Shown here in pieces: positions 1 to 5,473 of a stretch of 16,589 nucleotides of DNA. The notes under the pieces are model-generated. The model did not search any database. It saw only the letters and a list, made by a program, of their open reading frames with translations, and was not told the DNA's origin. Position numbers and translations under genes: made by a program. Each line of letters opens with the position of its first letter. The first letter of the stretch is position 1. This DNA comes from Bacteroidales bacterium (lineage in GTDB: Bacteria > Bacteroidota > Bacteroidia > Bacteroidales > JAADGE01), in the NCBI GenBank assembly GCA_024762915.1, contig JANTGL010000022.1:1-16589 (forward strand), given 5' to 3'.

Positions 1-39
1 CCAATCTAAATCGTCGTACAAATTCAATAAATTTTTCAT
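1..39 (-). CDS. Start of an unidentified gene, cut by the window edge
   Basis: Only the first 13 codons are present (MKNLLNLYDDLDW), running off the left edge. The start is supported by an ATG preceded by a GGAGG Shine-Dalgarno core at 47-51 with a 6-nt spacer. The gene lies 87 bp downstream of the NifX-like gene on the same strand, so it may be the last visible member of the same cluster. Nothing in 13 residues allows a functional call. The strong SD resembles those of two other genes in the cluster and is unlike the rest of the window. Confidence 0.6.
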   Translation of the reverse strand, partial: MKNLLNLYDDLDW

Positions 40-126
40 AATTATTCCTCCGTTTTTAATGAATAAATTAATTTATATACAAGTTACGACATATTTAAAT
101 ATTTTGAAAAAATGAATACAATTTTT

Positions 127-468
127 TTATTTAAACATCAGTAACTTATTATTTTTATATGCTTCATACGCCTGTTTTACAGTCATTTCTCCGGCACCTG
201 TATAAATTTCAATTCCTGCTTTTTCCAAAACGACTCCGGCATTTCCTCCGGGTCCGTTACCGGTTATCAAAATTTTTGCTTCTAAATCAAATAACTTTTG
301 TGCTGTTTTCGGTCCTGCTCCGTGTGCTTCTTGTGTCGAATCACTGTTATCAACAACATTTATTTCTTCCGTTTCGTCATCGTAAACAAAAAAATATTCT
401 GTTCTTCCGAAACGCGGATCCATCATTGAATCCCAATCTTTCCCTTTTGTCGTAAATGCAATTTTCAT
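127..468 (-). CDS. NifX/NifB-type dinitrogenase iron-molybdenum cofactor-binding family protein (ORP-like)
   Basis: This is a 113-residue single-domain protein of the Nitro_FeMo-Co (PF02579) fold, which binds metal-sulfur clusters or cofactors in NifX, NafY, the NifB C-terminus and the Desulfovibrio orange protein (ORP). Visible hallmarks are DPRFGR at residues 17-22 followed by an aromatic stretch, AHGAGPKTAQ around 48-57, and LITGNGPGGNA around 67-77 before a conserved AGIEIY segment. There is no Cys, as expected when the cluster is held non-covalently or by few ligands. It lies 13 bp downstream of a MinD-type ATPase with ferredoxin motifs, as in ORP operons of anaerobes. A modest AAAAAAGGA site precedes the ATG with short spacing. 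No nif structural genes are visible, so a nitrogenase role is not implied. Family confident; the exact cluster bound is unknown. Confidence 0.88.
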   Translation of the reverse strand: MKIAFTTKGKDWDSMMDPRFGRTEYFFVYDDETEEINVVDNSDSTQEAHGAGPKTAQKLFDLEAKILITGNGPGGNAGVVLEKAGIEIYTGAGEMTVKQAYEAYKNNKLLMFK

Positions 469-481
469 TTTCCTTTTTTAA

Positions 482-1360
482 TTAATTATTAACAATTTTA
501 TTAATTTTATTCCAAGTATTTTTTAATTCTTCTTTAATCGGATTATCTTTATATTCCGTAACCGTTAATCCTTCCGTCATTGCTTCCGTAAAAACTTTGT
601 CGTAGGGTAATTTTGCAAGTTTATCAATAGCTTCTGTTTCCAGAAAATTTTCAATTTCATCGGAAATATCTTTATTTAAATCGAATTTATTAATGATACA
701 ACCGGCTTTTAAATTAAATTTTTTTACCAATTCATACACCCGTTTTAAATCATGCAAACCTGATACCGTCGGTTCGGTGACCAATACGACATATGATGCT
801 CCCGATAGAGATGATACAACCGGACAACCGACACCGGGCGAACCGTCAACAATAATATATTCTTTCTTAAGTTGTTCGGCAAGTTCTTTAGCTTTATTTT
901 TAACTTGTGCAACTAATTTTCCCGAATTATCCGCACCGATTGCTAATTTGGCATGTACCATTTTGCTGTCTGTTCGAATATTTGAAATATACCAATGTCC
1001 GACATTTAAATCGACATTTATAATCGTATCGGTCGGACAAACCCTTGAACAATACCCGCAACCTTCGCAACTTAACGGATTTACGACATATTTTCCGTTA
1101 ATAATATCAATGGCTTCAAATCGACAAACATTTTTACATTCTCCGCATTGAATACATTCTTCCTGTTGAATTACGGCAAGTTCACCGCTGAAAAATTCTT
1201 CGCTGAATTCAAAATCCGGTTTTAACAACAAGTGCATATCTGCTGCATCAACATCGCAATCCGCCACAATAACATCTTTTCCGCCAAGCACTGCAAATGA
1301 TGCCGTAACAGACGTTTTCCCGGTTCCTCCTTTTCCTGATATTACGACAATTTCTTTCAC
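482..1360 (-). CDS. MinD-superfamily P-loop ATPase with inserted 2x[4Fe-4S] ferredoxin domain (first of a tandem pair)
   Basis: This 292-residue cytosolic ATPase has a deviant Walker A GKGGTGKT at 9-16, with the signature Lys at 10. A VADCDVDAAD segment (32-41) and VDGSPG (171-176) are the switch and Walker B-type regions of the MinD/Mrp/NifH group. Inserted between them are two complete CxxCxxCxxxC motifs (Cys 69/72/75/79 and 98/101/104/108), predicting two [4Fe-4S] clusters. The start is GTG, overlapping the TGA of the upstream paralogue by 4 bp (GTGA), and is preceded by AAAGGAGGTG at 1365-1374, a near-perfect anti-SD complement. Such ATPases accompany NifX-like proteins in ORP operons; cluster assembly or ATP-driven electron transfer to the cofactor protein is inferred, not shown. 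Family assignment is very secure. Confidence 0.92.
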   Translation of the reverse strand: MKEIVVISGKGGTGKTSVTASFAVLGGKDVIVADCDVDAADMHLLLKPDFEFSEEFFSGELAVIQQEECIQCGECKNVCRFEAIDIINGKYVVNPLSCEGCGYCSRVCPTDTIINVDLNVGHWYISNIRTDSKMVHAKLAIGADNSGKLVAQVKNKAKELAEQLKKEYIIVDGSPGVGCPVVSSLSGASYVVLVTEPTVSGLHDLKRVYELVKKFNLKAGCIINKFDLNKDISDEIENFLETEAIDKLAKLPYDKVFTEAMTEGLTVTEYKDNPIKEELKNTWNKINKIVNN

Positions 1361-2220
1361 TGCACACCTCCTTTCACTTCATTAAATATATATGTCTTAA
1401 TTTGTTTCAATTCTTCCGCAACTTCCGGAATTTTTTCATACAATAATTGTCCTTTTGAATATAATTCTGCTATTTCTCTGCTGTTCGGAATTTTAGCAAT
1501 AATCGGAATATTTTCGGAATTACAATATTCAATCACATCATTATTTCCTATTCCGTATCTGTTAATTACAACACCGAATTTATTTCCTATTTCACGAACG
1601 GTTTCAACAGCTAATTTCAAATCATTTAAACCGAAAGGTGTGGGTTCTGTAATAAGAATTACAAAATCTGCATCCTTAACGGCTTCAATAACCGGACAAG
1701 AAGTTCCCGGCGGCGAATCAAAAATCTTGATATGCTTCTCAAAATACAAATCAACATAATTAATCGTTTGCTTAATAAGCGGAACGGCTTGTTCTTCACC
1801 TATCATTAAACGACTTTCAATAAAATCAAGATTATTAGTTTTAAAATGCGATAAATCACCGATTTTTTTCTGTTTCATCGGAAGTGCTTGTGTCGGGCAT
1901 AATTCGGAACAAGCATAACACGAATGGCACAATTCCGGGAAAACTAAAATCATTGTCCCTAATTGAATAACGGCATGAAAGTTACACACTTTTTGACATT
2001 CGCCGCAAAGCGTACATGCATCTTTATTCCATTCGGGAATCATTTTAAACCTTTCTTCTTCCGAAATTTTCTCTCCTTTCAGAAACAGGCCGGAATTCGG
2101 TTCTTCCACATCCAAATCAACTAAAACAACATTATCGGTTTCGGCTAAAAATGAAGCCAAATTTGTCGATAATGTTGTTTTTCCCGTTCCTCCTTTTCCG
2201 CTTGCAATTGCAATTTTCAT
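1357..2220 (-). CDS. MinD-superfamily P-loop ATPase with inserted 2x[4Fe-4S] ferredoxin domain (second of the tandem pair)
   Basis: This is the paralogue of the adjacent gene, 287 residues from the ATG at 2220. A TTG one codon upstream (2223) would add a single residue; I prefer the ATG. It has GKGGTGKT at 8-15, a VDLDVEEPNSG switch region, FDSPPGTSCP as the D-x-x-P-G region, and two CxxCxxCxxxC motifs at Cys 69/72/75/79 and 98/101/104/108, the same numbering as its neighbour. This indicates a tandem duplication with the iron-sulfur insert intact in both copies. The start lies 4 bp after the stop of the zinc-ribbon gene and has no SD, so translational coupling is likely. The pair may form a heterodimer, since MinD/NifH-type ATPases dimerise, but that is inference. 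Confidence 0.92.
   Translation of the reverse strand: MKIAIASGKGGTGKTTLSTNLASFLAETDNVVLVDLDVEEPNSGLFLKGEKISEEERFKMIPEWNKDACTLCGECQKVCNFHAVIQLGTMILVFPELCHSCYACSELCPTQALPMKQKKIGDLSHFKTNNLDFIESRLMIGEEQAVPLIKQTINYVDLYFEKHIKIFDSPPGTSCPVIEAVKDADFVILITEPTPFGLNDLKLAVETVREIGNKFGVVINRYGIGNNDVIEYCNSENIPIIAKIPNSREIAELYSKGQLLYEKIPEVAEELKQIKTYIFNEVKGGVQ
1365..1374 (-). promoter_or_regulatory. Strong Shine-Dalgarno for the first MinD-type ATPase gene
   Basis: The minus strand reads AAAGGAGGTG, six nucleotides after the GGAGG core to the GTG start at 1360. It lies inside the last codons of the upstream MinD gene. It decides the GTG start and is unusual in a window where most genes lack an SD. Confidence 0.75.
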
Positions 2221-2224
2221 CAAT

Positions 2225-2458
2225 CTATTTGTTTTTATTTAAAAGTTCTTCGCGAATCATGGTATGACCGCAAGCCGGGCATTTAATTGTTGTACATTTT
2301 ACGCCTTGTTGATGCGGGATTTTTTCACCGCATTTTGCACAAACACAGTATCCGCCGGTACCGAAAGCACCGCCTTTGTTTCTGCCTTGCCCTTGTCCGC
2401 GTCCGAGACCTTTTCCGCCTCCGCGTCCTAATCCTTTACCTGTTTGAAATATTCCCAT
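2225..2458 (-). CDS. Small Gly/Arg-rich zinc-ribbon protein
   Basis: This is a 77-residue protein in two parts. Residues 7-36 are a low-complexity Gly/Arg/Lys/Gln tract (GRGGGKGLGRGQGQG-type repeats). Residues 37-66 hold six cysteines (38, 40, 43, 55, 60, 63), including CxxC pairs 40/43 and 60/63, the layout of a rubredoxin-like zinc ribbon. Small proteins of this build occur beside NifX-like and MinD/ferredoxin ATPase genes in anaerobes; the function is not established. Zinc or iron binding is likely from the CxxC pairs. The start has no SD; a hairpin at 2499-2526 lies between it and the upstream gene. The basic Gly-rich tail could bind nucleic acid or partner proteins, but that is a guess. 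Confidence 0.78.
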   Translation of the reverse strand: MGIFQTGKGLGRGGGKGLGRGQGQGRNKGGAFGTGGYCVCAKCGEKIPHQQGVKCTTIKCPACGHTMIREELLNKNK

Positions 2459-2498
2459 TTTGTTTGATTTAAAGTTTAAATAATTTCGGAAAGCAAAA

Positions 2499-2526
2499 TC
2501 ATCGGATAAATAAACTCATCCGATGA
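2499..2526 (-). promoter_or_regulatory. Intercistronic hairpin, possible attenuator or mRNA-stabilising stem
   Basis: A perfect 9-bp inverted repeat (TCATCGGAT / ATCCGATGA) separated by a 10-nt loop lies between the DUF5320-type gene and the zinc-ribbon gene. On the minus strand it is followed by TTTTG, a short U tract. It could be a weak terminator letting only part of the transcript continue, or a processing or stabilising stem. It is too weak to call a full terminator. Confidence 0.5.
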
Positions 2527-2540
2527 CTAAACTAAACATA

Positions 2541-2834
2541 CTAACTTTCGTTTTTTAATTCCGAAAGCCGTTTTTCCAAAAACACAAGTTGATCTTTCAG
2601 GGTATTAACTTCATTTTCAAGGATTGTTTTTTCGGAAACATCCGCAATTCCTTGATTATAAAAACCTCTGCCGTATCCGAAACCTCTTCCGAATCCCCTT
2701 CCTCTGCCGTATCCTGCACCAAATCCTCTTCCTCTGAAAACACCGGTTTCATCCGCTGCATTTGCACAATACCCCATTCGTTTCCCTGTCATTGCCCCTC
2801 TTCCGAGAGGACCTGTTCTGTCAAATCCGGGCAT
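2541..2834 (-). CDS. DUF5320-type Gly/Arg-rich protein with C-terminal coiled coil
   Basis: This 97-residue protein opens with MPGFDRTGPLGRGAMTGKRMGYC, cited here as its key features: the MPGFDxTGP start, the GxGxMTG motif and Cys23. This is the signature I associate with DUF5320. Residues 32-59 are a GRGFG/GYGRG aromatic-Gly-Arg tract, and 65-95 form an amphipathic, Leu-rich helix likely to be a coiled coil. It is the first gene of the ORP-like cluster, about 100 bp downstream of the promoter at 2934-2965, with a GGAGG SD at 2840-2844 spaced 5 nt from the ATG. Its function is unknown; the helix suggests oligomerisation and the N-terminus may bind a partner from the same operon. Family call is good, role unknown. 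Confidence 0.82.
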   Translation of the reverse strand: MPGFDRTGPLGRGAMTGKRMGYCANAADETGVFRGRGFGAGYGRGRGFGRGFGYGRGFYNQGIADVSEKTILENEVNTLKDQLVFLEKRLSELKNES

Positions 2835-2839
2835 AATTA

Positions 2840-2844
2840 CCTCC
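2840..2844 (-). promoter_or_regulatory. Strong Shine-Dalgarno for the DUF5320-type gene
   Basis: GGAGG on the minus strand, extended on its 5' side by a run of A, five nucleotides before the ATG at 2834. It fixes the start codon and is atypical for a Bacteroidota gene. Confidence 0.75.
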
Positions 2845-2933
2845 TTTTTTATTAATTAAAAAAATATTTATTATTCAAAACAATACGATTAAATTTTATT
2901 GATTGTTTTAAAATACTGTCATATTTCACACTA

Positions 2934-2965
2934 CAAAGATAATGCACTTATGTTCATAATGCAAA
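2934..2965 (-). promoter_or_regulatory. Bacteroidota-type promoter of the ORP-like cluster with an embedded dyad
   Basis: The minus strand reads TTTG, 20 nt, then TATCTTTG, a perfect fit to the Bacteroidota TTTG / TAnnTTTG promoter. The start of transcription would fall near 2928, giving a leader of roughly 93 nt. The spacer holds an imperfect dyad at 2944-2962 whose core is TTAT-N4-ATAA, a plausible operator for a CRP/FNR-like dimer (inference). Confidence 0.65.
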
Positions 2966-3025
2966 AATTCCTTCATATTTTTTTTGTGTTTTACGACAGA
3001 ATCCGATTTAAGCGATGAAAAAGCT

Positions 3026-3053
3026 AATAAAAAAGCCCGCTTAAGCGGGCTTT
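3026..3053 (-). terminator. Intrinsic terminator of the PorE-like gene
   Basis: A perfect 22-bp palindrome at 3032-3053 with a GCCCGC/GCGGGC core starts 4 nt before the TAA of the PorE-like gene on its own strand. It is followed on the minus strand by TTTTTTATTAG. It separates the envelope-gene block from the ORP-like cluster, which therefore needs its own promoter. Confidence 0.88.
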
Positions 3054-3057
3054 AAAT

Positions 3058-5412
3058 TTATCTTTTATAATTCGGATTATAACCGGAATTTTTATACTCA
3101 GGCGGTAACTCCTTAAATTGAAGGACCTTTAAATTCGGTTTTCCTTGAGTAATTATTTGGAATTCAACCCTTCTGTTAAATTTCTTTGAAGGTTCAAAAT
3201 ATTTACCGTTTTTCATATTAAATGCAACCGGGTTATCTTCACCGAAAGCTCGTACTTTAATTTGATCTTTATTTACACCTTGTTGTATCATATATTTCTT
3301 CACCATTAATGCTCTCCGCTCTGCCAATTTGTCATTATATGCTTTTGGTCCTACAGCATCCGTGTATCCGACAACGGCAACTTCGGCTTCAGAATTCTTT
3401 ATTAAATAATTGCATAATGTATCTAATTCTGCATTCTTTTTTACCTTCATATTTGGTTTATCAAAATCAAAGAACAAATTATAAATTTCAACTACATAAA
3501 ATTTTGATTCAAGCTCTTCTTTAGTTTTTTCTTTAACATCTATTGCCTTCTGAACGCTTTCAACATCATAAATCGTATATTCCATAATATTATCAGCAAT
3601 ATCTCTCGACGATAAATCAGTGTATATTCTGTCTGCAGAAATATTTTTATTCCGCAGGTATTCAACTGCCTTTTGTTTTCTCTCATTTGATAAGGGACTG
3701 CTTTCTTCAGAATAATTTTCTGTTGAGAAGTTTACAACAAGACTGTCATATTTATTAAGATTTTCGGCAATTACATCAAGTTCTTTTTTAGTATAATTAT
3801 TCAAATCAGAGTTTTCTTTATCAAAAAAAGTATTTTTGAATTTCTCCGTTTTACCGGCTTCAATTTTCACAAGAACAGGAGATTTTTTAATTAATTCTTT
3901 ATCAATCATGTCCTTAATATGAATATCTTCAGTATCAAAAACATATCCGGGTGCTTCATATACAAATTTATAATCTTTATCAGGAATTACGACTGATTTA
4001 TATTTTGCTTTTTCAAGTTTTAAAGTAAACGCATCAGGGTCTGTTTCAGAGTTTACATCATAAATATTAACTTCGGCACCTAAAGGATATATCTCTGAAT
4101 CACCATCTTTCCCGTTTACGGTACTTTCGACTATCAAAGTATTATCGGGAAACATTGTTTTAAATATTTCGGCATTATCCGTTTTCCTTCTTGTAAAGTA
4201 AGCAATATCTTCACTTGATACAGGAAAGAAAAAGACATCATCTTCAACCGTATTAATCGGGAAACCGATATTTTCAGGTTCACTAAAAGTACCGTCACTC
4301 TGAAGCTTACATTTAAAAATATCATATCCGCCCATCCCTTTATATCCTTTTGAACTAAAATAAAAAGTATGTCCGTCGGTTAACATATACGGTGCTTCCT
4401 CATCATATTTCGTGTTAATATCCAGATTTTCGGGAACACCCCAAGTGCTGTCAGTTTGAAGTTCTGAAACCCAAATGTCACGGCCGCCTTTACCGCCTTT
4501 TACATTACTTGAAAAATATAATTTCTTTCCGTCGGGAGATAAAGCTGCATGGCGTTCAACAGCACGTCTTTTATTAATATTTTTTCCTAATTTAACGGGA
4601 TCAGACCATTTTCCGTTTGATTTCAATTTTGCAGAATATAAATTCCCCGGTTTATTATCTTTGGTTCTGTAAATAAAAAGTTCACTACCGTCTAAAGATA
4701 ATCCGCCCGTTGCATCGTGCCCGATTGTATTTATGGGAGCCCCGACATTTACGGGATCATTTTTTCCGTCCCAAAACCAAATATCTTCATAATACTTCCC
4801 TTCTTCACTTAATTTATCACCGCTGATTCCGCCCGGTCGTTTAGAAGTAAAATACAATTTTTTTCCGTCTGAAGTCGGTATCGGCGTATGATCATCATAA
4901 CCTGAATTTAAAATATCCAAACGGGTAACAATAATCGGTTTAAAATCAAAAAAGATTGTTATTGCATTATTGGCACCTGCTAAAGCTTCTTTATATTGAT
5001 TTTTCTCAGCATCGTTCAATTGAAAAGCATTTAATTTATTCAATGTTTCAATTTCTTCATCGAATTGATAAAGATTATGAAAGGCCTTTGCTTTATAGAA
5101 AAATGCTGCTCGGGTAACTTTTTTTTCTTCTTTAGTTTTGTTATAATCATTAATAATCTGATTAAAATGCTCTATCGCTTCATCTTCATGCTCGGTATAA
5201 ATTTCGCAAATACCTTTATTAAAGACATAATTTAAATTTCCTTTATTTTTCTTAAGAAGGGCTTTCAGAATAATATCTGCAGACGGATATTTATTGTTCG
5301 AAATATATTCCAAAGCTTCATTATATTTTTTTACTTCTTTTCTGTTTGATTGGGAATAAACAGTTAATTCCGATAAGAATAAAACCAATAATAATAAGAC
5401 TGTCTTTTTCAT
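3058..5412 (-). CDS. TPR / PD40 beta-propeller / OmpA-family envelope protein, PorE-like (possible type IX secretion component)
   Basis: I set the start at the ATG at 5412, giving 784 residues. It begins with a signal peptide (MKKTVLLLLVLFL, cleavage near YSQ 19-21, no lipobox Cys) and sits 25 nt after the predicted transcription start. The longer reading to 5523 would enter the neighbouring gene and lie upstream of the promoter. Domains: TPR-like helices about 25-155; PD40/WD40-like blades about 175-415 (SDGKKLYFTS, SPDGKKLYFSS, TDGHTFYFSS); a carboxypeptidase-regulatory-like beta domain about 425-520; a degenerate OmpA-like segment about 565-650; and a good OmpA C-terminal domain about 665-775 with GYTDAVG and LAERRA, the peptidoglycan-contacting Asp and Arg. 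TPR-propeller-CRD-OmpA is the order in PorE, which anchors the type IX secretion complex to peptidoglycan. PorE is a lipoprotein and shorter, so this may be a paralogue with another role. Periplasmic. Confidence 0.82.
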   Translation of the reverse strand: MKKTVLLLLVLFLSELTVYSQSNRKEVKKYNEALEYISNNKYPSADIILKALLKKNKGNLNYVFNKGICEIYTEHEDEAIEHFNQIINDYNKTKEEKKVTRAAFFYKAKAFHNLYQFDEEIETLNKLNAFQLNDAEKNQYKEALAGANNAITIFFDFKPIIVTRLDILNSGYDDHTPIPTSDGKKLYFTSKRPGGISGDKLSEEGKYYEDIWFWDGKNDPVNVGAPINTIGHDATGGLSLDGSELFIYRTKDNKPGNLYSAKLKSNGKWSDPVKLGKNINKRRAVERHAALSPDGKKLYFSSNVKGGKGGRDIWVSELQTDSTWGVPENLDINTKYDEEAPYMLTDGHTFYFSSKGYKGMGGYDIFKCKLQSDGTFSEPENIGFPINTVEDDVFFFPVSSEDIAYFTRRKTDNAEIFKTMFPDNTLIVESTVNGKDGDSEIYPLGAEVNIYDVNSETDPDAFTLKLEKAKYKSVVIPDKDYKFVYEAPGYVFDTEDIHIKDMIDKELIKKSPVLVKIEAGKTEKFKNTFFDKENSDLNNYTKKELDVIAENLNKYDSLVVNFSTENYSEESSPLSNERKQKAVEYLRNKNISADRIYTDLSSRDIADNIMEYTIYDVESVQKAIDVKEKTKEELESKFYVVEIYNLFFDFDKPNMKVKKNAELDTLCNYLIKNSEAEVAVVGYTDAVGPKAYNDKLAERRALMVKKYMIQQGVNKDQIKVRAFGEDNPVAFNMKNGKYFEPSKKFNRRVEFQIITQGKPNLKVLQFKELPPEYKNSGYNPNYKR

Positions 5413-5442
5413 GTGTTTAGAATGGATTTTTGACAATAACGA

Positions 5443-5473
5443 CAAATATAAAATATAAATTAAAAGTTTACAA
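5443..5473 (-). promoter_or_regulatory. Bacteroidota-type promoter of the PorE-like gene
   Basis: The minus strand has TTG (in GTTG), a 20-nt spacer, then TATATTTG, matching TAnnTTTG. Transcription would start near 5437, about 25 nt before the ATG at 5412, supporting that start. The -33 element lies in the last codons of the glycosyltransferase gene. Confidence 0.65.

Noticed and set aside
63..76. 14-bp AT-only palindrome upstream of the partial gene
   Set aside because: In sequence this AT-rich such a palindrome is expected by chance and has no flanking U tract or promoter spacing.
127..2834. Nitrogenase (nif) gene cluster
   Set aside because: Only the NifX-like fold suggests it; there are no nifHDK, nifB or nifEN genes, and the MinD/ferredoxin ATPases point to the ORP type instead.
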